From NCBI GenBank assembly GCA_000444245.1, contig ATSW01009783.1:1-29846 (forward strand): a stretch of DNA of 29,846 nt, read 5' to 3'. This stretch comes from Botryllus schlosseri. Taxonomy: Eukaryota; Chordata; Ascidiacea; Stolidobranchia; Styelidae. Shown in pieces: positions 19,231 to 29,846 of the stretch. Both the position numbers and the translations under genes were made by a program. Positions within the stretch are counted from its first letter, which is position 1, and every line of letters begins with the position of its first letter. Under the pieces are notes generated by a model. It was not told the origin of the DNA. It searched no databases and saw only the letters and a list, made by a program, of their open reading frames with translations.

Positions 19231-19738
19231 AGAGATGTGCGGATAGTGCTTTGCGAGATTTCGAATCCCTCCGACAACGTTAGTGTCTGAGGAAAACTCC
19301 CTCCGACTCCGAAGAGTTCAATCCCAGACTCCGATGAATCTCGTCAAGTATCCGAAACAGTGGCAAGCATGGTACACTTGGTAATGTGTTTTAATAAATT
19401 AATGTGATAATAGGGTTGGCCTCATAGTATTGTCTCCTCTCCAGTCCCCAATTGCAGTGCAGTTGGCTGATTTTTATGCACTTGGCAATCATTTTTGCGT
19501 GTTACCCGTCATATTACAACTTTACAAGGTGTCAATTGTCTGTGTTTTGGTTTGTAATCATAATCAAGAGTGTATTCGGGTCAGAGCTATATCCAAAGAT
19601 TTCGGAGACAAAAGTTACGATACTCCGAAATTCTCCGAACAAATATCTGTAGTAAACTCCGACTCCGCTCCGACTGTTCCAAAATCGGTAAAACTCCGCT
19701 CCGAATCCACTCCGACTCCGCTCCGATGCTCATGACTA
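19231..19738. mobile_element. hAT-type MITE with CTCCGACTCCG subrepeats
   Basis: Begins AGAGATGTGCGGATAGTG and ends CCGATGCTCATGACTA(G). It is flanked by GTACAAACC on both sides (19222-19230 and 19739-19747), of which 8 bp is the expected hAT duplication. Clusters of CTCCGACTCCGCTCCGA occur near both ends. Confidence 0.7.
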
Positions 19739-19747
19739 GTACAAACC

Positions 19748-20742
19748 CAGTTGACTATCATAAATGTATATAATTGTATATGATCGAAATAGCGCAAATT
19801 CCAAGTTATTCGTGCGCATTTTATAGCCGAACGCCATACTGAAGTTGTCGGAAGATAAATGACGACAGTACAAAGCAATTTTCAGCAATGTCATCTCGTT
19901 GCAGGCAATTTTTCACGATGGTCTCAAACATTTCCTGTGGTGTATCGGCGTATATAGGCTACCCAGTCGATTGGCGCTTATCCGCTTATACGCAAGCTCA
20001 CAGCGTTACAATTTACAATATATTCTGATAATGGATATTGCAAATCTTCAAATTTGCCATATGCAATACCTACGCTGATCACATACCTCATATTATAGGA
20101 TGCCTCAATTCAAACTACAATCAGCGTGTATCTTAGATATAGGGCTGTTAAAACTCCGCGCGTCCACACTCCACAGGGTCCATATATGCTTCCCGTATAG
20201 GCTATATTCAATCAACGTTTTACGTGAATCCTGTATTCAACCTTTCGATGTATATTTCGTGTATATCTGTATAGGCCTACCTATAGCCTAGGCAGTATGC
20301 AAATACACTGCTATATAAGGTAAATGTTTCACTTTCAAATATGTATCCACGAGATATATTCAATAGGACCGAATAATCCTGGTTGCGTATCAGGCGACTC
20401 AGATATCCATACAGAATACTCGGTGATCGTGTATTCGTATTCATTTTAGCTCTGATCTGACTGACTGTGCTAAGTGCATGTTGTGCGTTTTTATATTAGC
20501 ACGGATTGGTCTCGTAGAACAGCATCCACTGCATTAGTGAACAATAGCGTCATGAAATCTGTTTTCTTCGGCTCGTATCCGTAATTAGCATTGAGAGTAG
20601 TATTTTGCATGTCTGGTTAGTCATTCACCGGTCTATTCTCTGTCAAGTGAGCCTGAAAGTATTGCCGTGAATAACTTTGATCATGGGCCAAAGAGCAATC
20701 CAGTTTTTGTATGACGAGAACAAAGTGAGTTGCTTTGTAAAG
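19748..20742. other. No gene identified
   Basis: Several TAGGCCTA-like motifs. At 20683 an ATG opens a 14-codon frame (MGQRAIQFLYDENK) that stops at a GTGAGT donor; this could be a first coding exon but is too short to judge. Confidence 0.4.
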
Positions 20743-21329
20743 CAGTTGTTCTTAACCTTTTCCGATTTGAGGACCGGAATTTTTTAAAACGGAATATCCT
20801 GGCAACCGCGGTGAATTTTCAAAAATCAAAACCAATCCATAATGTAACTGCGACAAAATTATGCGGCTAAAACCATAAATTATAACAGTAATGAGGAATT
20901 TGCAGCCGTGTTTTCTATTTATATTACACCAGCTATGCGTGGTTCTATTCCATTGAACTTTCCTGTTAAAACCACCAAGTTGATTTTGACGGTTGGGCTT
21001 CGCATTTGAAAGAAATACGACTAGAAATTCGAGAATGCATTATGCCGTCAAATGTCGTACTGTCCAGTTCCGTGAAATTCCTCGCTTGATCCCCGCCTAG
21101 GCCTAGTACTCGTCTACTTGTAGGGTACTTCTAAAAATTAGCAAGTCGAGATCATGAACTTTATATTACCTCAGAAAGAATTCTAAATTATGTTCTGATT
21201 TTATAAATCCGTTTAAAATTTGGTGTTTACATTTGCCTGATTAATGGACAAGTCTTCAACCTCTTACATTTTGAGATTGAGTATAAAATCGCTATATATA
21301 TGGGGCAGACCGGTCGTTGAGAACCACCG
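20743..21329. mobile_element. 587-bp hAT-type element
   Basis: The left end CAGTTGTTCTTAACCTTTTC and right end CGTTGAGAACCACCG form a terminal inverted repeat. The flanking octamers TTGTAAAG and ATGTAGAA agree at five of eight positions, consistent with an old insertion. No transposase. Confidence 0.6.
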
Positions 21330-22430
21330 ATGTAGAAGACAGAAAGCTGTGAAACATAATTAGAATGCATGTCTGGTGTTCGACTATTCTAGGACAAGCA
21401 GTTTGCGATGTTATCTATATTTGAATGTCAATTTATTCACCGACGGCGGCCTTTTAAAAGTCATAACTTCCAGAAATAAATCGTAAATCCAGTCATAACG
21501 GACATAAAATAGTCGCTTTCAAAAAGTATTTTGTTCGCGTTCATTTCAGCAAGTACATCTATAAAATGTATGGGCCTATTAAAACACAGGCGCATCGTAC
21601 TCTTGTGAGTCATGAATTGTTCATGCGGAAGATATTTACTTCTCCGCCGAGACAACACCGTCAACACGACAACGTAAAGTGCTATGTCAGACTTCATCAG
21701 GAACCAAACGAATTTTCACGGCAAAAAGGGGATCAGACACAATAACGAGCGAAATGTGAACATAATTGATTCATCTTTATCTTCCCTACTATGATGGACG
21801 TTTCAAATATGTGTGACTGGACATTGGACAATGAGTGTTCATTTTGATGTTATGCATTAACCAGCCTGTCACGTATGACTACAGGTGTCTTCAAGCATAA
21901 ACAGGGAAACATTTTTGAAAACAGAAGCCGATCAACACGCCCTGGAACTTGGGGGAATTTCGAAGCAAAGCTCAACAATATGTTTACTAATACTTTGAAA
22001 TAGGAGAGCCAACATAGAAGAGCAAAATTGAGTCTAAAAAGTGTATCCATCAAACACCTACCTTGGTCCGAAGGTAGAAGATCGATTGAAATAGGCTGCG
22101 GCTCGCAAGCAGCATAACTTGGCAAGGGGAAAGCCTGGCTTTGTAATCAATAGGGTAAGTTTTTGTTGCAGTCAATCCGTGGAAATTTATGAACAAGATC
22201 CTTGAAATTGTTAGGGTATGAGATACTAGAACCGAGCCGTATCCAAGGCACTGTAGTAAAACTGAGTGTTGGCGACTTCAACGAAATCAATAGTCTGAAA
22301 AAATTGACCAAGTAAAAGTATAATTTTCGCGGTCCAACCTGAATGTAGGCCTACGTCAGATCAGAAAGGACATGGAATTTAAACGACAGTGAAATAATTG
22401 AGTGATATATTTGAATAGTGCCAAATATTT
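21330..22430. other. No gene identified
   Basis: Two overlapping frames at about 21888-22003 are open in both readings (one includes STRPGTWGNFEAKLNNMF) after an acceptor-like CTACAG. No family recognised; otherwise plain spacer. Confidence 0.4.
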
Positions 22431-22439
22431 CCATAAAAA

Positions 22440-22655
22440 AGTTGGTTGCATGAAAAATCGAAAAAAGTTGCAAAAAGTTTCATGCAAAATCGAAGAAGTT
22501 GCGAAAAGTTGCGTGAAAAAGATGGAGAAAAATTGCAAAAAGTGGCCATGTAAGAATCCTCCAAACAGCCTAGAACATCATACTATATAACTTCTGAATA
22601 ATTAGGAGGCTGCTGTAAAAAGCAGTAAAAAAGTTGCAAAAGTTGCAAAAACTTG
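22440..22655. repeat. Degenerate AAAAGTTGC repeats
   Basis: Repeated AAAAGTTGCAAAAAGTT-type units, interspersed with TCATGCAAAATCGAAGAAG-like variants, in two clusters (22440-22545 and 22618-22655). The Lys-rich translation is a by-product of the repeat. Confidence 0.6.
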
Positions 22656-23334
22656 CCCTATGATAATCATATGTCAAGTATGCAAGCTAACAAACGCGGT
22701 AACGCAAGAAACGAAACGAATGCCGCGGAATTGCCCACTCGTAATGAAGGCAAAATCATCAGTATGGTTGAGACAAAAACAACATGGACTCGTCACTCTT
22801 AGCGAAAAAGATAGTATATATTTCCACCCGTGTACTTCCCCTGATACACAGGTGTGGACAATGGACATACACCCATGACACATCAAACGTGAAACTATCT
22901 CAGACTTATACCGCGGTATAAATCGAGTACAACATTTTAATCCAAATTATGCATGCACATAGGAACGTACGCGTGATTTATGATCGCGATATAATTCTGA
23001 GTTTGGTTCTGTTTTCGTCTACCACTATTTTCGGCCATTTGGTTGTGAATACACACTGTTTTCGTTAAGAGTGTAAGACAGGGGTGGGCAATTATTTTCT
23101 CCGCGGGCCAAATCAGAAGTAAAAAATACGTTGGCGAGCCAAGTGAAAATTTTTAGCTATATTCTCCAGCGCATTTTAATTTCATTTCTAAATTACATTG
23201 TTAATAAATGATGCTCAGTGAATGTGTTGATGTTAAGTAATGAGAAAGTGACGGTTGGTCAAAAAATATTTATTTACCGTCATGATATGACACAATGTTA
23301 AATATGATATATTTCTTCTATTAAGACACAAAAA

Positions 23335-23626
23335 CTGTGATTCTGAAACTTTTTAGATACGCCCTCCCCCTTATCGTGATATCACAAAATGTTATGAAAG
23401 AGAGAAATCGGAATGCTAGCAATCTCAATGGACTCAATGATATCATGGAATGTTTATGGCTGTTGTTGAGAGAATTCTCAAATATCAAAGTCGGACAATA
23501 CACAGAGCAATAACCATGACCTACGGGGTTGAAGCGCGCGAGGCGCGATTTTTTTCGTATTTCACTGTTTCTTTACGCCCCCTTCAGATGGTTTCACGAC
23601 CCCCACCCCCCAGTTTGAGAACCCTG
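23335..23626. mobile_element. 292-bp nested hAT-type MITE
   Basis: Ends CTGTGATTCTGAAAC / GTTTGAGAACCCTG with flanks CACAAAAA (23327-23334) and CACTAAAA (23627-23634), seven of eight identical. The interior resembles the element at 13200. Confidence 0.7.
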
Positions 23627-23904
23627 CACTAAAATGTATTTGGGATGGTACAGAGCTTATTGCCTATTATGGTCGCTGCCTTCAGATCAGTGTGCACTGT
23701 GTGCAGCTTGGTGAAATAGCCTTGATGTTTAGCGAACCTTGCAATTCTTCTGAAATTCGCCCTCCATTGACCGGGTGTCTGTCTTCGTATTTTGTCACAT
23801 GACCGACTTTAATTAAACTCCTCAATCTCGGCGACCTGCTCGGCACTAGCTAAAATGACGGGTTTACTCCTGACTCCAGTATACAGATATTCAGTGCTCT
23901 AAAC

Positions 23905-24000
23905 CAGTGTTTCCCAACCTGTATTGATGTCGGAGCCGCATTTCGAACTTCACAGTACGTATGGAGCCGCATGAAAATGCCCAAGTACTTATAACGACCA
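23905..24000 (+). mobile_element. hAT-type left end
   Basis: CAGTGTTTCCCAACCTGTAT followed by GGAGCCGCAT twice, a typical hAT terminus. No matching right end was recognised, so the extent is unknown. Confidence 0.4.
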
Positions 24001-24240
24001 CGACCATTTTAAAGCATGTGTACAGTACACTGTACATATACACTTCTATACTATATCAATAATTTTAGGATTGAAAGACACGGCTTGGCGAGTGCAATTA
24101 TATTTAAAAAAGCTGCAAATGTGTAAAATACCTACAGGGTAAGAAGGAAAATAGTGTATTTCGCCGATTTCACCCCAGCGTAGGGTGAAAATGAGGTAAA
24201 CGGCACTTTCAGGCAGACATGGGGTGATTACTTCATGAAT

Positions 24241-24375
24241 GTAATCGATTGCGATTACGATTACTTCTTAATGACGCGATTACGATTACGATTACGATTA
24301 CAGCAAAATCAGGCAGTAGTCGATTACGATTAAGATTACATTGGAAAAGTAATCACGATTACTCACGATTACATT
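24241..24375. repeat. GATTAC-rich low-complexity block
   Basis: Runs of GATTACGATTACGATTAC flanked by inverted TGTAATCG / CGATTACA copies. Such blocks are often the subterminal part of DNA transposons; here it is probably another nested fragment. Confidence 0.65.
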
Positions 24376-24694
24376 TATTTTGCATCTTAGAAGCTATGCT
24401 GGAAGACAATATATGGATTGCGCTGAAAAGGCCTAATGAGATAACAAACTTCTTTTAAAAAAGATACGTAATTTGCTTGTTACGTCATAATGTACCCATT
24501 GCCCATTTTTATAGAGGTCAATTTATCGCGCCCAACGATTTGCATTCTTTTCAAGGCCATAACCGCCGCACCCCAAATTTCCCAATAGGGTGGAGAGCGA
24601 GATAGAAGGGGACTCAAAAAGTATTTCGCAAACAAACATAAGTTATAGAGTATTTTCAAGAGATCTAATTAACTTGAAAATCCTCTCTAGATCA

Positions 24695-24760
24695 GTGATT
24701 CCCAAACTCGGCTCCCAGCTAGCCTACTTGCGGCTCCTATTGACGTTGGAAAATCCAACA
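24695..24760 (+). mobile_element. hAT-type left end
   Basis: CAGTGATTCCCAAACTCGGC then TCCC and TTGCGGCTCC resemble the terminus at 23905. No right end found. Confidence 0.4.
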
Positions 24761-25279
24761 AAAATAATAAAAAATCAATCTATAACAAAAAAAAAATGAT
24801 ATTCAAAAATTACACATGCTTGGCTTGGAATCTGGAGTCTATAAACAAGGGTGGAGACCAATTCCTTGGCTGTCGAGTAGCGATTCTCTACTCAGCAACG
24901 ATTTCGTTACTCAACTCTCGTCCAAAAGTATTCTCACACTCAAATGCGTTTGGATCGACACTCAAATCTAAGTCTGCTCAGTTACAGATTTAATTAAGTG
25001 CAGGTGGTGTTACAACACTGAGAGATGGATTAAAAATTAATAGTAATATAATGCAATTACTAATATCATTGACGTAATTCAACTAGGGATTACCAATCTA
25101 CTGGACGAATTGCTGTTTTGGTCCTGATTCCAGCTACACACATGATATATAAGCGGAAGGTCCCAATGTAATGAGTAAAGAATTGTGAAATAACGATTGG
25201 CGCACGTTTCTAGTAGAGTCATATGAGAATATGACGAAGCGAACATAAAATTCTGCCTTGAACTTAATACAGATATTGT

Positions 25280-25640
25280 AGGAGTTATGTGAGTTTTTCG
25301 TTGATAAATCGCGGATTATCCACCAATCAAGGATAATCCGAAAAATATCAACGAAAAACTCCAATAACTCCGCTTCTACTGGTCGGAATTGACTCAAATT
25401 TGTTTTGTATGGTCTCTGAAGACAGCTCAACAATTCCATGGGGTAGGCAGAAAAATCTGGATTTTTTTTAAATTTTCCTGTTTAAATTAAAAAATTCAAT
25501 TGGATCTGCGGAGCCCTGTACTTGTTAGAATTGAACCAAATTTGGTGTGCAGCGTTTTTTAGGGTAACCTGACGATTTAAGAGGTGACCGGCTTGAATCG
25601 GGAAAAAAGTTATTTTCGAACGGCCCTAACGTGCAGTTGT
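25280..25640. repeat. Foldback repeat family (copy 3) with strong central hairpin
   Basis: GAGTTTTTCGTTGAT and ATCAACGAAAAACTC, with GGATTATCC / GGATAATCC inside (25291-25361), form a stem of about 30 bp. The downstream arm matches the 16-kb copy in order (ACTCAAATTTGTTTTGTATG, TCTGCGGAGCC, TTTGGTGTGCAGCG). The upstream arm is mostly missing. Confidence 0.6.
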
Positions 25641-26230
25641 GCATTGTGCAATTGTGCATTAGTATTGACCTTACTGCTATTTATGCTAGGCTATTAACCG
25701 TTATCTTGATGCTAGTAAAATTGTATGGTCATTAGCTCGTCACAGAAAAATATCTATAGAAGTCTATATCACCAGTACAAGTAGAAGTAAATTCAATGAG
25801 AGCCTCGCACGTGGCCGCATGCTACTCATACTTTGCCACATTGACTTTGTTTTGAATGTGGCTTACGCATGCCAGGTACGTAGGCAGCGTAATTGTGGCA
25901 TATTAATGAACAGGCTTCAAAGTGAACCATCCTATTTCCTGTTCAGTTATACAGCCTATGGTTTTAGTTCACACAACAACATTGAAAAAGAGGATATATG
26001 TTTTAAATTCCAATTAACCTTTCGCGGGCCGCACTTTGCCTAGGTCTGGTGTAGGACGTCACATATGTTAACAAGGCTATCAATTTGTTATTCTGTATAT
26101 GTAAGTCACGGAAACAAGAAGTGGATAATAATGATCAGCTGATCAGCCACTCTCGAATGTTAATCCAAACCTAATCCGTCAAACTTCCACAAATCCGGTT
26201 TTCCCAAATCCGAATCCATGTTCATCCCTG

Positions 26231-26580
26231 AAGATAGCGTAGTGGTGATCGAGTGTCGCCGATATTTACGCGCCCGGCAAGTCCCTCCGTCGGAGTTTAT
26301 TCTGAGTTCCTCGACCCCGTGTCGCTGCTCTTACAGCGACAAGAAAAACAGGAAAAAGACCCGATGATGATTGAAAGAAAGAAAGGGAAGATCAAGAGAT
26401 AGCGACGAAGAAAGATTAACACCGAAGAAGACTGTGACATCGGGCGCAGGCTGAGGTGCGTGCCAGTCTGCTAAAACGTAAATGGTCGTTCGACATCCTC
26501 CTATTACATCGCATTGTACATTGTGTGCATGTCTTGGGAAGATGAAAATATAATCTAACAAATATTGAATATTGAACAGA
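26231..26580 (+). repeat. tRNA-derived SINE-like unit
   Basis: An A-box-like TAGCGTAGTGG (26235-26245) and B-box-like GTTCCTCGACCCC (26306-26318) are followed at once by a perfect hairpin GTCGCTGCTCTTACAGCGAC (26321-26340), then an A/G-rich body and an AT-rich tail with repeated TGAATATTGAA. The A-B spacing is longer than in a normal tRNA, and it does not fold as one. Limits are approximate and no target duplication was identified. Confidence 0.45.
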
Positions 26581-26643
26581 ATTTGTCAAAATACATACAA
26601 TATTTACTAAAGACTAAAGCTAAAACAAAATACCGTCATAATT

Positions 26644-27074
26644 AGGGCTGCATTAAAACAAAAATCAATTTAAAACAAACATGTTTGAAACAAGGCCCTT
26701 GTTTAAAACATGTTTTTATTTTTATTAAAGTCATGACGTCACAAATATTCAATCGTGGCGTCATAGTGGATTGATATTGACAATTGAATATATAGGGTAA
26801 ATAGGCCTATAGCTCCCTTGACGAAATATCTACCTACTACAGCTGTTGAACCGACTATTTTGAGGGTTCTATGTAACCATCCCATATCGTATACGTCGGT
26901 TTCATCGAGTGGTAATTGTCCGTAGGCTCATACAACACGTCTTTGGAAAGTATTTACACAATCATGGCATAATTTTGCAACTTGAAAAAACACAATTTTT
27001 TTTCAAAAGACCTTTGTTTAAAACATGTTTTAAACAAAGTGTTTTGAACAACCATTTGTTTTAAATGCAACCCT
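26644..27074. mobile_element. 431-bp MITE with palindromic arms
   Basis: The left end AGGGCTGCATTAAAACAAA and right end TTTGTTTTAAATGCAACCCT are inverted repeats. Each arm has its own foldback: AAACATGTTT-AAACAAGG / CCTTGTTTAAAACATGTTT at about 26679-26717, and a perfect 28-bp palindrome at 27012-27039 centred on AAAACATGTTTT. The core (26768-26930) is the repeat seen inverted at 71-230. No target duplication is clear, so the superfamily is open. Confidence 0.7.
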
Positions 27075-29238
27075 ATCTCGACCTCGGATTCACGTTTGAG
27101 GAGATAAATTATAGCAACTGCCACCACTCAATTATTAATTTTCTTTATGCGGGTTAGTCATTTATCAATTCTCGGGGACGTCGGAGTCTGCACCAATAGC
27201 AAGCAAAAATAATCAAAGTCTTAACCAAATATTGAAGGGGGCATTTCTAAGGGTTGGATTGGATAGGAGTTTTAATTTATGGGAAATGAACACTCGAAAT
27301 CAACCAGAAGTGGGGATAGAAAATGAAAAGGTTAGGACCAACTGGTCTAATGCGCTCAGTCTTGAAAGTTTTGGTTGTTTTTGACAATTTTCTCGCTCGT
27401 TACCCTTCGCTTCATCGTATTATCGTCCTTCACCGGTTGTTTCTCTGGGCTTCTTCAAAAAGACGCCATAACAATAGGGGCGCAGAGGGCAGTAGACGTC
27501 CAGATACATCTCCGACACTAGCCTGCTACTGTCGCGACGCGAACCGCGGTGTCGCACGCCGATGTCGATGGATTAACCCACTACAAATTCTTGCCGTTTT
27601 AAGTGGATAGCACGGTATCCTCTCCGAGGTCATTTTGGTACGCATCTTTAATTCAAGTCTTCGAAATTTAATCTCGGTAAAATGCATGACATAGGCTGAA
27701 ATATATTCAACCTCCGAACTCGATTCAAACTATTCCGCCTGCAATGTCACGTTGGGCACTATACTGATCTAAATCTATATATCGCCCGAGCTGTGACGTC
27801 GTAACCGCATCTTGTGACGCAACTCAAGTCTCTAATTTCGTAGTAATCAGTAATACTCGCTAATACCTGTTACACCTAGTTTGATATATTGAAAATGTTG
27901 CTGCATTAGCAATGGAACCGGGTGGGTCGAATCCAACCATCTCAAACTGCAACGTCTTTGTAAATTCGCGTTGATTCACACCGACCGAATACAACTCACG
28001 GCTTCTGTTGACCCTGCACCCCGGTCTGACAAAACAAACCAAATCCACTTAATCAGAAATTATTGTATATGATATCTCTAAATGTGAACAAGATAAGGCA
28101 ATGAAAGTGTATCACAGCATGAATTTGAAAAGAATCAGGCACTCACGCAAAAGAGCGCAATGGCGGCTACATACATCTACTAACATAAAACTCTCAATAC
28201 AGTACGCATGTGATAGAATCTTGAAGAAATAACATTGCAAATGAAATCGCCGTGCTGCGATACTACAGGCTGTTCTCCAGCATTAATACCGAAAATAAGA
28301 TTAATATTGAAATCGAGGAAATACATTAAAGCTTCCATTCATTAGTGAGTATTATAAAAAATGTATTGCTATGCATGCGCAATGCGCACACATGCGATCT
28401 ACAATCGGCGGTCATCTTCATTCACTAAAAGAAGTTTGAAGCATTCAAAAATCGGGTTTATTCATCCGTTGGCACGAATGGATCCTAGCGAAGCGAAGAG
28501 GAGATCGAAAATAGGGCCGATTTTCTCATAATACTAGCATAACAACGCCCAATCAGGTTGAAGTTCATCTTGGGACTGAAGATTACTGAATTGCGAACAT
28601 CATTACATCACAGTCAATAGCCTAACTGACCTGGAGCAGTCCATGAGCAAAACAGACAGGAATTGGTAGCTACAAACGACAAGAAATGTACAAAATGCAT
28701 CGTTTCACGACTGAAGAATAGGCCGGCTACAGCGCAATAGTCTAAACACCAAAAAGCATCAATTCGCGACACGACCGCGATTAGCAATGAAGAAGCGGAA
28801 CTTTTAACTACCGAGACGGCAAACGAAGGAACAGTGTGCAATACAGAAATACAGTGGCGGGCTGGCATACAATGGGACATTACAGTGAATAAGATCGCCG
28901 TTTTGCGATAATCACTCAACAGCTGATATTTAGGGCTGGGCGCAACGATCTGGGTACTGGAATTCGTATCAAGTATGAACTATAACGAGCCGAACAGTTA
29001 GAGAGTATGTACGACCCTCTCGACTTACAGTTCTTTTATCAACTAGAACTGCCGTTTGGATACTTCTTTCCTAAGCTGCATCGAATCCTTCAATCGCACC
29101 ACAGCATACGTATTCTTGTAGACAATTCCGTGAGACAGTACTCAAGCGCCTTTGACACTAAGCTCTCTGACAGAGGCATGGAATATGAGATGAAAAATTT
29201 CGATACGTAATTGGCATTGTTTACTCTGTGGTTGCAGA
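27075..29238. other. Probable 5' region of the rightmost gene; no exon confirmed
   Basis: A relatively GC-rich, CpG-containing block at about 27470-27580 could be a promoter region. Open frames at 27323-27610 and 29007-29210 read without stops but have no recognised family, and the second does not give the splice phase needed by the exon at 29239. Confidence 0.35.
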
Positions 29239-29321
29239 AAGGTCAAAGGAGATCAAAGCAGTCATGGTCGGTGCTCAAGCTGAAACAACGCCGTACAGTA
29301 GCTATAATGTTTTCGAGGTAA
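29239..29321 (+). CDS. Probable exon of a UBC-fold (E2-like) ubiquitin-conjugating protein
   Basis: Between a clean acceptor (CTGTGGTTGCAG|AAAGG) and a strong donor (TTCGAG|GTAAGT) the phase-2 frame reads RSKEIKAVMVGAQAETTPYS then SYNVFE, after a split first codon. The pattern hydrophobic-x-G-(P/A)-...-TPY-x-x-x-x-F matches the beta-sheet of E2 domains before FDI-x-P-x-x-YP (UBE2Z: [20 protein letters not shown]; BIRC6: VLITGPADTPYANGCFEFDV). The glycine loop is two residues longer than usual. The active-site Cys exon would lie beyond the window. The upstream exon was not found; the open frame at 29007-29210 does not fit its phase or sequence. Confidence 0.42.
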
Positions 29322-29846
29322 GTGAAAAGTATGTATTCCGCCTAGTTTTGCCAAAAAATTGAAAACTGTCAAGGGAAAGCTGAAGTAGTCTGAGTAAGTA
29401 ATGCAAGTTGGCCAAATATACTAGAGTACTCCGAAAAAGAAGAGGTGCCTCGTTGCTGACCACCTGAGATAAAGATTACATGTATATTTGAGATTCCCAG
29501 TGGTTCATGCTGTGGTACTTGAAGCGTATTACTCGACTTGGAGTGGAACCACTCATGTACTCGATTTGCCCAGCCCTACTCATATTGCATGCACGGAGCA
29601 CTTGAAACCAGACTTGACTTGTGTGAGGAAACGCGAACTTCTGGAAAGGCGTCTGCAACTGTAGAACATGATGCTAAATTTCTGTTTGTCCGGGAAGGCT
29701 GGATTCGCTACTGCGCGCGTCTTCGTTCTCATACGTCATAGTGTTTCGGCCTCTGCTCGCGTCCGAACGCCTTTCGCGTGATGTCCTGCAACGGAAGCAA
29801 AGAAAATGAAAATACGATTATTCTAGGCTGGGGTGAAAGACAATTT

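Larger units (their letters stand above)
23079..26048. mobile_element. 2.97-kb hAT-type element hosting nested insertions
   Basis: The left end CAGGGGTGGGCAATTATTTT then CTCCGCGGGCC pairs with the right end CGCGGGCCGCACTTTGCCTA then GGTCTG. The octamers outside are GTGTAAGA (23071-23078) and GTGTAGGA (26049-26056), seven of eight identical, as expected for a hAT target duplication. The interior holds at least one complete nested hAT copy, further hAT ends, GATTAC-rich DNA and a foldback copy. No intact transposase frame. Confidence 0.68.

Noticed and set aside
22402-22590. Lys/Cys-rich 62-codon frame
   Set aside because: It is the translation of the AAAAGTTGC repeat cluster.
1-29846. CRISPR arrays, operons, retroviral or LTR elements, rRNA genes
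   Set aside because: No regularly spaced repeats, prokaryotic gene layout, paired LTRs, reverse transcriptase-like frames or rRNA sequence were seen.

Overview
This window is nuclear DNA from an animal, most likely an invertebrate. It holds two intron-rich animal-type genes whose exons I could chain with consistent splice phases. Several introns are very short (63-64 bp), and the surrounding AT-rich spacer is crowded with hAT-type DNA transposon remnants, miniature inverted-repeat elements and hairpins. Frequent TAGGCCTA-like motifs, compact introns and abundant MITEs would suit a tunicate or another marine invertebrate, but the sequence alone does not fix the species. Scattered single N bases look like consensus ambiguities.

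Layout. (1) 1-230: transposon end plus a repeat that recurs inverted near 26.8-26.9 kb. (2) 416-5522, plus strand: the 3' two-thirds of a SMYD1/SMYD2-type SET-MYND lysine methyltransferase in eight exons. Its MYND exons lie left of the window. Its largest intron (2456-5218) holds several elements, including an 899-bp hAT copy with a perfect 8-bp target duplication that ends 39 bp before an exon. (3) 5523-7819: intergenic spacer with a poly(A) signal and a repeat fragment. (4) 7820-10161, minus strand: seven exons (468 residues) of a very divergent lipoxygenase-fold protein, convergent with the SMYD gene. Gapless alignment to animal lipoxygenases places Ala and Gln where the first two iron-binding histidines belong. 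The Asn-type ligand is Thr and the C-terminal Ile is Phe, so this looks like a non-iron pseudo-lipoxygenase. Its 5' exons are not firmly identified. (5) About 10.6-29.2 kb: gene-poor, with nested hAT elements (a 2.97-kb host element at 23079-26048), a foldback family in three copies, a tRNA-derived SINE-like unit, several hairpins and tandem repeats. (6) 29239-29321, plus strand: one probable exon of a UBC-fold (E2-like) protein that runs off the right edge.

The two main genes show no evident functional link. The strongest candidate for something undescribed is the lipoxygenase-like protein, whose fold signatures survive while nearly all metal ligands are gone. Homologies were judged from remembered family sequences; no database search or alignment program was run.
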